A stretch of DNA of 64,000 nt from Micromonospora sp. NBC_00389 (GCF_036059255.1 NZ_CP107947.1:4588001-4652000); one strand, 5' to 3'; numbered from the stretch's first letter, positions 8,912-17,590 are shown. The notes: generated by a model not told the origin, from the letters alone. Made by a program: numbers and translations.

Positions 8912-10255
8912 ATGTCCGGCATGCCTCCGAGAGCGGATCGTGTGGACGACGTCGCCGATGTGGGAACGGCGGGCGGTGCCACGGGCAGACTGCCGGCGAT
9001 CGACTGCCCGCCCTCCAGCGTAGGTCTGGCCGGGGGTGGTGGGTCGGCGTGGCGGGTGGTCGTCGGCTTCGGTGTGGTGAGCCTGGCTGCGGACATGGCG
9101 TACGAGGGTGCTCGCTCGGTCTATGGGCCGCTGCTGGCCTCGCTGGGCGCCTCGGCGGTCGTCGTCGGCTTGGTCACCGGCGCTGGTGAGGCGGCGGCGC
9201 TGCTGCTGCGGCTGGTGTCCGGGCCGCTGGCGGACCGGACCCGCCGGTACTGGTGGCTGACGATCCTCGGGTACGGGCTGACTGCGGTCTGCGTGCCGCT
9301 GCTTGCTGTTACCCCTCTGTTGGGCGGCGCCGGCCTGGCTGTCGCCGCCGCGTTGATCCTCGCCGAGAGGCTGGGCAAGGCGATCCGTAGTCCGGCGAAG
9401 TCGGCGCTCCTGGCCGACGCCGCCAGCCGCGTCGGCCTGGGTCGGGGGTTGGGCGTACACAAGGCGTTGGATCAGGTCGGCGCTTTCGCGGGCCCGCTGC
9501 TCGTCGCGGCGGTCGTCGCGATGGCGGCGGGGTCCCTGACGCCGGGTCTGGCCGTCCTGACCGTGCCCGGCCTGGTCGCGATGCTGCTGCTCCTCGCCAT
9601 CCGGGCGCGGGCGGAGGGCTTACCGGCGGCCGGCCGAGCCACCGCGTCAGTATCCACGCCGGTGACCGGGCGGAGACCGCTGCCTGCCCGGTTCCACCTG
9701 TTCGCGGCGGCGATGGCGCTGTGCACGGCGGGTCTGGTGACGTTCGGGCTGATCGGTTTCCACCTCGTACGCGCGGGCGTCGTCGCGCCCGCGGCGGTGC
9801 CGCTGATGTACGCGGCGGCGATGGCCGCGGGCGCGCTCGCCGCCCTGGTGACGGGTGTGGTCTATGACCGGGCCGGCCCGTGGGTGTTGCTCGCGTTGCC
9901 GGCGCTGATCGCCGCCGTTCCCGCCCTGGTGTTCGGCGGTGGTCTGCCGCTGGCGGTGGGCGGGGTGGTGGTGTGGGGTGCGGCCGTGGGTGTGCAGGAC
10001 TCCACGGTCAAGGCGCTGGTCGCCGATCTCGTGCCGCGGGAGCGTCGGGCGACGGCGTACGGGGTCTTCGCCGCCGTGCAGGGCGCGGGGGCGCTGGCCG
10101 GCGGCGCCGCAGCCGGAGGTCTGTACGAGTTCTCACTGGCGAGCCTGGTGGTCGCGGTGGCCGTCACGCAGGCCGCCGCCTTGGTCGTGCTCGTGGGCGT
10201 CCTGGCAACGGCCCGCCCAGCCTCTGAAGCTAGACGCAGACACACCGCCCCATAG
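8912..10255 (+). CDS. MFS transporter
   Basis: 447-residue integral membrane protein with about 12 hydrophobic segments. An MFS loop-2/3 motif of the type SGPLADRTRRYW follows the second segment, and a second copy-like VTGVVYDRAGPW appears in the C-terminal half. The ATG at 8912 has GGGGGGAG about 11 bp upstream; in-frame extension to 8744 adds non-conserved sequence and is rejected. It lies 310 bp downstream of the PPTase gene on the same strand. Export of the product of the iron locus is a reasonable guess, but no iron box precedes it and MFS substrates cannot be read from sequence. Confidence 0.75.
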   Translation: MSGMPPRADRVDDVADVGTAGGATGRLPAIDCPPSSVGLAGGGGSAWRVVVGFGVVSLAADMAYEGARSVYGPLLASLGASAVVVGLVTGAGEAAALLLRLVSGPLADRTRRYWWLTILGYGLTAVCVPLLAVTPLLGGAGLAVAAALILAERLGKAIRSPAKSALLADAASRVGLGRGLGVHKALDQVGAFAGPLLVAAVVAMAAGSLTPGLAVLTVPGLVAMLLLLAIRARAEGLPAAGRATASVSTPVTGRRPLPARFHLFAAAMALCTAGLVTFGLIGFHLVRAGVVAPAAVPLMYAAAMAAGALAALVTGVVYDRAGPWVLLALPALIAAVPALVFGGGLPLAVGGVVVWGAAVGVQDSTVKALVADLVPRERRATAYGVFAAVQGAGALAGGAAAGGLYEFSLASLVVAVAVTQAAALVVLVGVLATARPASEARRRHTAP

Positions 10256-10423
10256 CGGCGGTAGGCCATGTGGCGTCGACGGCGAGGCCGCACATCTCAG
10301 GTCGTCGGAAGCGCCGAGACCCCGATCGGGTCACGTCGGGCGCATGAGCGCGTCGCGGCGCACCGAGTGAACCTCTACGTCCCCCGCTCCGCGCTCCCCA
10401 ACCCGAGATCAATGCATTATCTG

Positions 10424-10858
10424 CTAAGGCGCGTCTGGCCAGTCGGCCACGATGACCAAAGGGACTGAGTCCGGCGACCGGTAGTCGTCCCCAGGAAGGT
10501 ACTCGATGTGCTGATGCCGGCGGACTGTCCGGTCATCGGCGGTCTCGGCTTGCTCAGCCACTCCATCGAGCCCGTCCCAGAGGATGTCGAGAAACTCGTG
10601 ACCACCGGAGAAATGCAGCGAGGTCCCGCCTTGCAGACTGACAAGCAGCGGGCCGGCGGTCGCCTCTTGACTGACGACCCCGCCGGTGATCGCCACCTCA
10701 AAGGGCTCAGGATGTTGGCGTAGCAGCCGGCCGAGGGCGCGGAGGGAAGCCGGCGGACCGGCAAGCTCCAGCTCGCCGTCGCTGACGGAAAGACGGCAGC
10801 GCCGGTGATCGTCCGTCGCGCATTGTCCCTCACCTCGCGGCCCTCGCGTCGCCGGCAC
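10424..10858 (-). CDS. Conserved-type hypothetical protein
   Basis: 144 residues in the frame that reads SLRALGRLLRQHPEPF, then GPLLVSLQGGTSLHFSG and HQHIEYLPGDDYRS near the C-terminus. Regular hydrophobic spacing and a soluble composition suggest a real small globular protein. The first 15 residues look untypical, so the true start may be further downstream; no clear ribosome-binding site decides it. A competing overlapping frame (10417-10953) is Ser/Arg-rich and unlikely. I do not recognise a function. Confidence 0.45.
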   Translation of the reverse strand: MPATRGPRGEGQCATDDHRRCRLSVSDGELELAGPPASLRALGRLLRQHPEPFEVAITGGVVSQEATAGPLLVSLQGGTSLHFSGGHEFLDILWDGLDGVAEQAETADDRTVRRHQHIEYLPGDDYRSPDSVPLVIVADWPDAP

Positions 10859-11129
10859 CGCCTTTCCGGATCTGCCGCAGACCGCGCGTCACGCACGGTA
10901 AGCAGCCGACGTCCGCTGTCTCGGGCGGTGGTCGCTGGTCGCTGCTTGCTCAAGTGTCAGCAGCGGTGGCGTGGCGACGATCGGAGGGGCCAACACCAAG
11001 ACCAGTTGGTGAAGCGTCAGATGTCCAGGCGTGTGGGCTTCCCACTCCTACGACACCGCATCCTGCTCGGCTGACGTCGCCCTTTGTCACCACCGAGAGT
11101 GAGACAGCCGAAAGTGGAGAAAGAGCCGT

Positions 11130-11610
11130 TCACGCGACGGCCTCCTTTTCGGAGCCCTTGGAATCCAGGAAGAGCCCGAGGGCCTCGATGACGAGGCGGT
11201 GGTCGTCGAGTTGGGGCAGTCCTGAGACGGTGACGGTGCCGACCGGGCTGGTGCCCCTGAGGATGATCGGGAAGCAGCCGCCGTGCGCGGCGTACAGGGC
11301 CGCTTCGAGGTGGGATTGTTCCTCGAAGGTGGTGCCGCGGCGCGGGTAGGTCTGGCCCACGAGGTAAGGAGCTGTGTCCGAACCGGCGGACGACGCGGAT
11401 CTTGCGTTCGATCCAGTCGTCGTTGTCGCCAGAGGTGCCGTGCAGTGCGTAGTGGAAGAGTTGGTGGTCGCCGAGGCGGATGTCGACGGTGACAGCGTGG
11501 CCGCGCTCTCTGGCCAGCCCGACCAGGCGAGTTCCCAGGGCCCATGCGTCGTCATGGTCAAAGCGGTCGAACTGGAGGCGTTCTTCCTGCTCCTGGAGCT
11601 CCGGCGTCAC
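11130..11610 (-). pseudogene. UPF0303 / heme-degrading-domain-type protein with a one-base frameshift
   Basis: A GTG at 11610 preceded by GAGGAAGGG opens a frame reading TPELQEQEERLQFDRF, then WIERKIRVVRRFGHSS. The homology then continues in the next frame as YLVGQTYPRRGTTFEEQ and AAHGGCFPIILRGTSPVG, ending at 11130. Together they match the usual layout and length (about 160 residues) of the UPF0303 family, related to GlcG/HbpS-like heme-binding or -degrading proteins. The switch lies near 11365-11375, and the total length is one base more than a multiple of three, so a single extra base explains it. It is either a recent pseudogene or an assembly error. Confidence 0.7.
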
Positions 11611-11892
11611 GGCGTACCGTTCCCTTCCTCGATCGTCAGAACGATCTAAGCAGAGGAAGAACCGGCGAGCGGAACGTTCATCGTGCCGTACGTCCATCAA
11701 CAGATCGGGGTCATGCCGGCATCCGCTTCGCCGACCGTGCGCGCTGTCTCAGGACATCGGTCACGCTGAGTGAACATCAGCCTCGGTGCTGTTCCTTGGG
11801 AGACGCGGCGAAGCGAAGCGCCAAGGCACCGGGGACGCCGCGGTCGCCGCGCCAGGGATCGGGGAGCACGTGGGGAGCAGTAGGGTGCGCTG
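11611..11892. other. Intergenic region left of the attachment-site scar
   Basis: About 280 bp upstream of the frameshifted gene. No supported gene, tRNA or operator was seen. It leads into the decamer repeat array at 11893. Confidence 0.4.
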
Positions 11893-11942
11893 AACGGCGT
11901 TGAACTGCATCCAACAGCACGCAACGGCTCTCAACTGCACCC
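11893..11942. repeat. Five tandem decamers, candidate integrase arm sites
   Basis: The trinucleotide AAC recurs at exactly 10-bp spacing (11893, 11903, 11913, 11923, 11933). The units are AACGGCGTTG, AACTGCATCC, AACAGCACGC, AACGGCTCTC and AACTGCACCC. Spacing of one helical turn puts all copies on one face of the DNA. The array sits 55 bp before a tRNA fragment, a position where tyrosine integrases bind arm-type sites. That function is inferred. Confidence 0.6.
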
Positions 11943-11967
11943 GCTGCCACCTGCTGCTTCTCGTTTT

Positions 11968-12060
11968 TGCAGGTCAGAGTGGGTGCAGCGTCCTGCTTCA
12001 CACCGAAGAGGTCGCTGGTTCGAAACCAGCATCGCCCACTCTCAGTTTGTGCAGGTCAGA
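11968..12060. repeat. 11-bp direct repeats flanking the tRNA fragment
   Basis: TGCAGGTCAGA occurs at 11968-11978 and again at 12050-12060, on either side of the tRNA-Val fragment. The copies are perfect. Paired direct repeats around a core are typical of recombination sites, so these are candidate integrase or excisionase sites. Confidence 0.6.
11997..12040 (+). other. 3' fragment of tRNA-Val(CAC), probable integration-site remnant
   Basis: From TTCACAC (an anticodon loop with CAC) the sequence reads as the 3' half of a tRNA: CGAAG anticodon-stem strand, GAGGTC variable region, GCTGG-TTCGAAA-CCAGC T arm, then ATCGCCC acceptor strand with A as discriminator. The matching 5' half (GGGCGAT and a D arm) is absent, and the five bases before the loop (CCTGC) do not pair with CGAAG. 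Identity that begins inside the anticodon loop and runs to the 3' end is the usual extent of a tyrosine-integrase att core. No integrase gene is in the window. Confidence 0.75.
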
Positions 12061-12093
12061 AGCCCGTTGCCGAAGTATTCGGTAACGGGCTTC
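12059..12093. terminator. Strong hairpin after the tRNA fragment
   Basis: Arms GAAGCCCGTTGCCGAA and TTCGGTAACGGGCTTC form a 16-bp stem with one G-T pair and a 3-nt loop. No long T tract follows. It could terminate the original tRNA transcript or be part of the attachment region. Confidence 0.65.
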
Positions 12094-12111
12094 ACTGTGT
12101 ATGCGGCTTAC

Positions 12112-12133
12112 ATTGGGAGCAGATTGGGAGCAG
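12112..12133. repeat. Perfect tandem 11-bp repeat
   Basis: ATTGGGAGCAG occurs twice head to tail (12112-12122 and 12123-12133), 70 bp beyond the tRNA fragment. It is another candidate arm-type binding site of the attachment region. Confidence 0.65.
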
Positions 12134-12299
12134 CGGCGCAGGTGGCGGTCCCGGTCGGGGCACTACCGACGCGATCCGATTGACCGCCCTGCAGCCGAGG
12201 GTTAGACGTTGGGGTCGCGTGCGTGAGACAGCGCCCTGCGGGCTTTTGTAGCCGGCGATGCGGTACCGGGGCGGTCGGGGTTGCGGCGCATTGGGCAGA

Positions 12300-12854
12300 T
12301 CAGCGGGCCGTCGGGCAACGTGATCGCCGGTCGGGAGATGTACCCGTAACGGTGTACAAGTGCTGAGACTCGCTGGTCGTCGCGGTCCAGGAGGGCAGGT
12401 CAATGCGGTCGAGGCGGCTGCGGTGGTGGTTGAAAATTCCGCTGCCACGCCTGGTGCGCTGAGCACGCGCTGCGACGGCGAGGAAGGCCAGGTGGTAGTG
12501 CGGTTCGGTGGGTCGCTGGCCGGTGAGGGTCTGGTCGAGGATGTCGAAGCGGTGCGCGTGTGGGCCGGCGGCGTTGGTGAGCCGATCCGGGTAGTTGGCC
12601 GGTGGTGGGATAGGGCGGTAGCGGTGGAAGCCGACGGTGGCGGCGCTGAGGTCGTCGGTGATGTGGATGTCGCCGTAGAACATGGCGTGCTCCACCCAAA
12701 TTTCGAGGACGTCGGCGAGGATGCGGCGCCGCTGCTGCGGGTCGGGGACGAGCCACTCGGCGAGAGTGCTGGGGTGTAGGGCGTCGGCGATCAGGGCGGC
12801 GACGGGGCCCTTGTCTGTCCAGCGGGCGGCGCGGATACGGGGAATGTCCTGCAT
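12300..12854 (-). CDS. GNAT-family N-acetyltransferase
   Basis: 184 residues. The N-terminus IRAARWTDKGPVAALIADAL is typical of GNAT proteins, and the C-terminal half has HYHLAFLAVAARAQRTRRGSG, the acetyl-CoA pyrophosphate-binding region (R/Q-x-x-G-x-G/A). The last 30 residues are more hydrophilic than usual, and the expected LY-x-x-x-G-F end is only loosely kept (HLYTVTGTS), so the gene may be decaying at its 3' end. The substrate is unknown. It is the first gene to the right of the attachment scar and is not in an operon. Confidence 0.65.
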   Translation of the reverse strand: MQDIPRIRAARWTDKGPVAALIADALHPSTLAEWLVPDPQQRRRILADVLEIWVEHAMFYGDIHITDDLSAATVGFHRYRPIPPPANYPDRLTNAAGPHAHRFDILDQTLTGQRPTEPHYHLAFLAVAARAQRTRRGSGIFNHHRSRLDRIDLPSWTATTSESQHLYTVTGTSPDRRSRCPTAR

Positions 12855-12961
12855 GGCGGGGAGCCTCCGGCGTGCGGGTCGGGGGGGTGACGGTAGGTGT
12901 GGGCGGGTTCCTCGGCCTAGGCGTTGCCGCCGTGGCCGGGGGATGCATGCCCTCGGTGAGT

Positions 12962-13642
12962 TCAGCGGTAGGCAGCGGTCGTGAGGTCACCCACGGCGGC
13001 GTCGACCGCGGCGGTGATGTCACGGACCTGCCGGTAGTGCTGGTCGGCGACTGTCTTCAGGCGTGCGGTGAGTGCGGTGGTGTCCTCGTCGAGGTAGAGG
13101 TGTGGGGTGAGGCCGAGGACGGCGACCAGGCCGGCGAGGGCGGCCGTGTGGTTGTTCGGTGGTTCCCGTCCGGCGGCGAGGTAGCGCAGCCGGGCGCGGG
13201 GGACCACGGTCCACTTGGTGTCGGTGGGCAGGTAGGTGTCGGCGCGGATGAGCCCAGCGAGACGGCGTCGGGTGTGGTGGTGCAGGATCCCGGCGGCGAG
13301 CAGGCCGGCGCGGGTGCGTTCGTAGAGGTCATCGGCGAAGCCCCGCAGCCAGGGCTTTACCCCTGCCCTGGTGGGGTGGGCGTAGCGGACCGAGGCGAGC
13401 GCGGTGTCAGCGATGAGGTCACCGACGGGCCGGGCGTTGTGCAGACGCAGTTGGCTGGCCGGACGGGTCGCCTCGTCCGGGTCGAGGGTGACCCGTCCGG
13501 CCAGGAACAGGTCGATCAGGACTGCGCCGGCCATGCCGAGGGCGAGGGCCTGGCGGTGCACGTGCAGGTGGCCGGTGTCGTCGTCGTGGCCGAGGAGGAA
13601 CAGTTCCTCGCGTAGCGGCAGTTGGGGGATCGACGTGGTCAT
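12962..13642 (-). CDS. GOLPH3/VPS74-family protein (GPP34)
   Basis: 226 residues. It has the family pattern LREELFLLGHDDDTG at residues 9-23, then ALALGMAGAVLIDLFLAGRV, and a helical C-terminus with RLAGLIRADTYLPTDT and AALAGLVAVLGL. In eukaryotes the family binds phosphatidylinositol-4-phosphate. Actinobacteria often carry several copies of unproven function. It ends about 105 bp before the GNAT gene. Confidence 0.8.
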   Translation of the reverse strand: MTTSIPQLPLREELFLLGHDDDTGHLHVHRQALALGMAGAVLIDLFLAGRVTLDPDEATRPASQLRLHNARPVGDLIADTALASVRYAHPTRAGVKPWLRGFADDLYERTRAGLLAAGILHHHTRRRLAGLIRADTYLPTDTKWTVVPRARLRYLAAGREPPNNHTAALAGLVAVLGLTPHLYLDEDTTALTARLKTVADQHYRQVRDITAAVDAAVGDLTTAAYR

Positions 13643-13652
13643 CAGCTGGGTC

Positions 13653-14666
13653 CTACCGCAGTCCGGCTGCGAGCTGTCGCAGCCGGCGGTGCACGCCGTC
13701 GTACGCGGCGCGCGGGGCGGGTAGGAGGGTTTTGTCGACGGCGGCGAGGACGGTGTAGTTCGGGTCGCACACGTTGCCGATCGGCGCCCGCCCTGCCTGC
13801 GACACCAGCTGGTAGGCGTCGAGGGTGTCCAGGCCGGTGAGTGCGCTGGCCCAGCCGACGAGGTCGTGGTGGGCGATGCGGTAGGCGTCCTCCAGGGGGC
13901 GGGCGCAGCCGACCGACATGATTGACGTGTCGGTTTCCAGCCGGGGCCATGGCGTGGACATGCCCTTGAGCAGCTCGACGATCAACGTCGTGGTGGTCGC
14001 GATTTCCACGCCTACGCCGCAGGCTTCACCCTCGCCTTGGCGGGCGTGGCCGTCGCCGAGGGCGAGCATCGCCCCGTGCACGTTCACCCCGAGGTAGACG
14101 GTGGCGCCGGCGCGCAGCTCGGGGGAGTCGAGGTTCCCGCCGTGAGTGCCGGGGATGATGGTGGAGAGCGCCTGGAACCCGCCGGGTGCGACGCCGATCG
14201 TGCCGATCATCGGGTCCAGCGGCAGATCCACCGTGTGGTCGCTGCCTGTTGCCTGGAACCGGACTGTTCCGGCCTTGTTGTCGATTCCGTACACCCACAC
14301 CCGCTCCTGGAGCGGTGGCTGGAGCGTGGCGGTGTGGCTGGTGGAGGTGAGCGCGCCGAAGTGCGGGAACGTGGACGACACACCCCACGTGCGGGCGGGC
14401 ACGATCGAGGCGATGTGGACAGCGAGCGTGTCACCCGGTTCGGCATCGTCGATGAAGAACGGCCCGGAGACGGGGTTGAGGTAGGGCATGCGGCACACCT
14501 GCGACGGCAGATCGCCGGGGCCGCGCACGAGGCCGCCGAAGCAGTCTTCGGTGAAGACCTGCAGCACGTCACCCGAGCGCACATGAGCGATCGGTATCCG
14601 GCCGCCGAAGGTGTAGGCCAGTTCGTCGGGGCCGGGGGAGTACACGATGCCGTCCATGCCGATCAC
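13653..14666 (-). CDS. Acetamidase/formamidase family protein
   Basis: 337 residues. The segments VRSGDVLQVFTEDCFGG, PGDTLAVHI, and LGVNVHGAMLALGDGHARQGEGE are characteristic of FmdA/AmdA amidases, which hydrolyse short amides to ammonia and the acid. The GTG at 14666 overlaps the permease stop as GTGA and has GGAG 5-6 bp upstream, so I prefer it to the ATG at 14657. Coupling to an APC permease suggests uptake and hydrolysis of an amide or amino acid derivative as a nitrogen source. Confidence 0.85.
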   Translation of the reverse strand: MIGMDGIVYSPGPDELAYTFGGRIPIAHVRSGDVLQVFTEDCFGGLVRGPGDLPSQVCRMPYLNPVSGPFFIDDAEPGDTLAVHIASIVPARTWGVSSTFPHFGALTSTSHTATLQPPLQERVWVYGIDNKAGTVRFQATGSDHTVDLPLDPMIGTIGVAPGGFQALSTIIPGTHGGNLDSPELRAGATVYLGVNVHGAMLALGDGHARQGEGEACGVGVEIATTTTLIVELLKGMSTPWPRLETDTSIMSVGCARPLEDAYRIAHHDLVGWASALTGLDTLDAYQLVSQAGRAPIGNVCDPNYTVLAAVDKTLLPAPRAAYDGVHRRLRQLAAGLR

Positions 14667-16075
14667 ACCCGCTCCGCGTGCAGCCGCCGGGGCTGCGGCT
14701 GCGTGGGCGCCAGCCCGGATAGCGTCGGTCGCCGCCCGGACAGGTACAGGCCGGCCAGGACGAGGATGCCGAGGGTGAGCCATGCCAGGCCGAGGCGTTG
14801 CGCGGCGATGTTGGCGTTGATCACTACCCAGGTGAGGATCGCGAAGCCGACCGTCGGCATGACCAGGTGCGCCCACAGGTTGGTGCTGCGACCTCGGATG
14901 AGGTGATGCACGATCACGGAGACGTGCAGGACCAGGAACGCGACCATCGCCCCGAAATTGATCAACGACGACAGTAGGGTGATGCCGTCCGCGCGGGTGG
15001 CCATGTACAGGCCGAGGGCGAGGGACACGGCGCCGGTGAGCAGGGTGGCGTTGATCGGCACGTTCCGGCGGATCGACACCTTCGCCAGAAACGCCGGCAG
15101 CTGCCGGTCCCGCGCCATCGCATACAGCAGGCGGCTGGTGGCGACCTGGGCGACCATCGAGTTCGGCAAGCCCCACGCGATCGCCGTCGCCACCGCGCAC
15201 AGCGTCGCCAACCAACTTCCGCCAGCCGCCGCGGCGGCGTCGTAGAACGCGGTGCCGTTCGGATCCCCGTCGCTGAGCAGTGACCCCGGGTCGGGGAGGA
15301 GCATCGCGGCCAGCCACGTCTGCGCGATGAACAACACCCCCGCCAACACCAGCACCGCGGCCATGGCCCGGCCGATCTGACGGGCGCCGCCTCGGGTCTC
15401 CTCGGCCAGCATGCTGATGCCGTCGAAGCCGAGGAAAGACAGCACCGCGATCGACACCGCGCCGGCGACAAGGGACCAGGTGAAGGTGTCGGAGTTGTAG
15501 AACGCCTCCCAACTGAACCGGCCTCGACCCGTGGCCAGGGCCCAGCCGGCGACGGCCAGGAAGACCGCCAGGACGATCAGCTCGCCGATGAGCATGACCC
15601 GCGTGACGACCGCGGTCATCCGGATGCCCACCGAGTTGACGATCGTGTTGACCGCGACGAAGCCGACCAGCCACAGCCACACCGGCACCGACGGCACCGT
15701 CGTGTGCATCGCCACCGACGCCACCAGGTACAGCAACCCTGGAACCAGGACGTAGTCGAGGAGGATCACCCAGCCGGCGAGGAAGCCCACCGGTGGGCTG
15801 ATGCCTCGGCCGGCGTAGTTGTAGACGCTCCCTGACATGGGGAACGCCCGCACCATCTGCGCGTACGAGAACGCGGTGAACACCAGTGCCACCACACCGA
15901 TCGCGTACGCCAGGGCCACCATCCCGCCCGAGCCGGCGTACACGCTGCCGAAGATCGCCATCGGCGCGATCGGCACCATGTACACCAGCCCGTAGGCCAA
16001 CAAGTCCCGGAACCGTAGTTGACGGCTCAATTCCTGCCGGTAGCCGTAGCGAGCCAAATCAGTCTGGTCATGCAT
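14663..16075 (-). CDS. APC-family amino acid/amide permease
   Basis: 470 residues with about 12-13 transmembrane segments. Early VYMVPIAPMAIFGSVY and AFPMSGSVYNYAGRG, and SFLGFDGISMLAEETRGGAR in the middle, are typical of amino acid-polyamine-organocation transporters. It is the first gene of a two-gene unit with the amidase (GTGA overlap). The substrate is not readable from sequence but is likely the amidase substrate or a related nitrogen compound. Confidence 0.85.
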   Translation of the reverse strand: MHDQTDLARYGYRQELSRQLRFRDLLAYGLVYMVPIAPMAIFGSVYAGSGGMVALAYAIGVVALVFTAFSYAQMVRAFPMSGSVYNYAGRGISPPVGFLAGWVILLDYVLVPGLLYLVASVAMHTTVPSVPVWLWLVGFVAVNTIVNSVGIRMTAVVTRVMLIGELIVLAVFLAVAGWALATGRGRFSWEAFYNSDTFTWSLVAGAVSIAVLSFLGFDGISMLAEETRGGARQIGRAMAAVLVLAGVLFIAQTWLAAMLLPDPGSLLSDGDPNGTAFYDAAAAAGGSWLATLCAVATAIAWGLPNSMVAQVATSRLLYAMARDRQLPAFLAKVSIRRNVPINATLLTGAVSLALGLYMATRADGITLLSSLINFGAMVAFLVLHVSVIVHHLIRGRSTNLWAHLVMPTVGFAILTWVVINANIAAQRLGLAWLTLGILVLAGLYLSGRRPTLSGLAPTQPQPRRLHAERV

Positions 16076-16503
16076 GAAGCGAACCTTTCCAACAAGGGGC
16101 GAACGAGAACGGTCGCGGTTGTGGCCGGGCTGCTCGGTGACCCTTTAGCCGGGCGCGATCAGTCAGGCACCGTGTCTCCCGGCAGGAGTGGTCACCGCCC
16201 GTAGAGACCCAAGCCGACCGCCTCCGATGTCGGCTAGGGACGCCGCCAGGGTCCGACAACCCATTGACATCGGGCGCACCCAAAGCCGATCTCGATTAGC
16301 AAGATCAGGGGGAATTCGGTCCAGGTCCAGCGTTGTCGGAGAATTGTCGGAAGTGGTCGACGTCCCTAACCGACAAGCGGAATCGACGGCTGTGATAGGT
16401 GCGTACCACCCGCCGTGTGTAGAAGGCGGGCGGTACGGGCAGCACCGGCAACCTGCTCCCGCTGCCTTTCAACACCCCACTGCCCCCTCAGGAGGGAAGC
16501 GTC
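16076..16503. promoter_or_regulatory. 428-bp divergent promoter region with repeated TTGTCGG sites
   Basis: It separates the leftward permease unit from the rightward gene at 16504. It holds CCGACAA at 16253-16259, TTGTCGG at 16333-16339 and 16344-16350, CCGACAA at 16370-16376, and the palindrome CCGATGTCGG near 16224-16233. The same heptamer recurs at 21111-21179 and inside the palindrome at 23601-23618, close to the two HTH-TPR regulator genes. No gene was seen inside. Confidence 0.5.
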
Positions 16504-17118
16504 ATGGCTAGCTCACAGATGCCCGCGGCCACCGCGGTTGGTCGTCGCGCAGCCGAGATCCTCGACCAGATGCGGCAGCACCCAGCATTCGATCGGCTGC
16601 ACAGCTCGTCGATGAAGTACTCCAGCTGCTGGGCGACCTTTACCGGCTACCCGGCAATCAGCCGTTGGTCGCTGGACCACGACGCCGCGCCGCTGTTGAC
16701 CGAGGCGCTGCGGGTACTGGCGCTCAAGGCAGCGGTGTTCGACCTGTCCGACGGCGACGAGGAGGCGGCCGAGCTACTGGTCCCGGCACCGGTGGACGAG
16801 ATGATCCACGCCGTGCTCGCCCAGTTCACCCTCATGTCCCGCATGCAGACCGACCTGGCGGTGGTGTTCCCGCACGCGACGGAGCTGGAGGAGTTCACCT
16901 ACACCCGCGGCTGCCTGACCGACTCCTACTACGCGGCAGCGGGGTGGGGGGACCAGCCGTTGCGGTACTGGCTGGACTCCGCCGAAGTGACGCGGCGGCT
17001 CAACGAGCTCAACGCCCACTACCAGTCGGCGGGCATCGGACGCGACGGCCGCAGCCACGACTTCGACTTCGGCCAGCCGCACCCTCAGTGGCCCGATCCG
17101 GTTGGGGTCAGCGGTTAG
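16504..17118 (+). CDS. Hypothetical soluble protein
   Basis: 204 residues with no signal peptide or membrane segment. A strong ribosome-binding site (AGGAGGG) lies 7 bp before the ATG. The protein is acidic and helical, with a central LLVPAPVDEMIHAVLAQFTL and a Trp/Tyr-rich stretch YYAAAGWGDQPLRYWL. I do not recognise the family. The gene runs 11 bp into the convergent gene at 17108. Its promoter region carries several TTGTCGG sites, so it may belong to an HTH-TPR regulon. Confidence 0.65.
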   Translation: MASSQMPAATAVGRRAAEILDQMRQHPAFDRLHSSSMKYSSCWATFTGYPAISRWSLDHDAAPLLTEALRVLALKAAVFDLSDGDEEAAELLVPAPVDEMIHAVLAQFTLMSRMQTDLAVVFPHATELEEFTYTRGCLTDSYYAAAGWGDQPLRYWLDSAEVTRRLNELNAHYQSAGIGRDGRSHDFDFGQPHPQWPDPVGVSG

Positions 17119-17554
17119 TCAACTCCACCGACAACACCCGCCGCATGGCCGCCACGACCTGCCGGGGATCGAAGCGTTCGCCGGCGAGCCGTTCGGCGCG
17201 TGCTACGGCGGCGAAGATGCCCTCCGCCGGTGCGTCCCGAAGAACGGCAACCAGCCAGCCCTCCAGATCCACCAGCTCGGTAGGCAGTTCCAGGGCCGCC
17301 GGCGTCGGCGCTGGCCGTGGCACCGCCACGGGAACCGGAACCCCCAGCGAGGCGTATCCGCCTGGTGGAAGCCCAACCCGGTAGGGATGCACACATACAG
17401 CAACACCGTCGCCGGTGACACGCCAGCCGATATCCGCGTTGTAGGCGAACTCAGGTCCGGGCCGGTCGACCACGTCGAACCGGCCCGGACCGAGCACCTG
17501 GGCGGGACACACGACACACGTCTGCTCACACCACTGCGGTAGCGGCCCAGACAT
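17108..17554 (-). CDS. Hypothetical protein
   Basis: 148 residues. The N-terminus has three Cys residues (CEQTCVVC) that could bind a metal, followed by a beta-rich segment and a Pro-rich linker (PVPVAVPRPAPTPAA). The C-terminal 60 residues are helical. No known family was recognised. It converges with the gene at 16504, overlapping it by 11 bp. Confidence 0.55.
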   Translation of the reverse strand: MSGPLPQWCEQTCVVCPAQVLGPGRFDVVDRPGPEFAYNADIGWRVTGDGVAVCVHPYRVGLPPGGYASLGVPVPVAVPRPAPTPAALELPTELVDLEGWLVAVLRDAPAEGIFAAVARAERLAGERFDPRQVVAAMRRVLSVELTNR

Positions 17555-17590
17555 GGCGCCGATGCTACGGCAACCAGGAGGTATCAGGGT

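Noticed and set aside
10417..10953. Alternative 178-residue frame on the minus strand
   Set aside because: Its Ser/Arg-rich composition is typical of a shifted frame; the overlapping 10424-10858 frame has protein-like hydrophobic patterning.
11967..12040. A complete tRNA gene with acceptor AGTGGGT pairing to GCCCACT
   Set aside because: The outer pairing is fortuitous. No D arm fits, the anticodon stem does not pair, and the natural acceptor strand is ATCGCCC directly after the T arm; the 5' half is absent.
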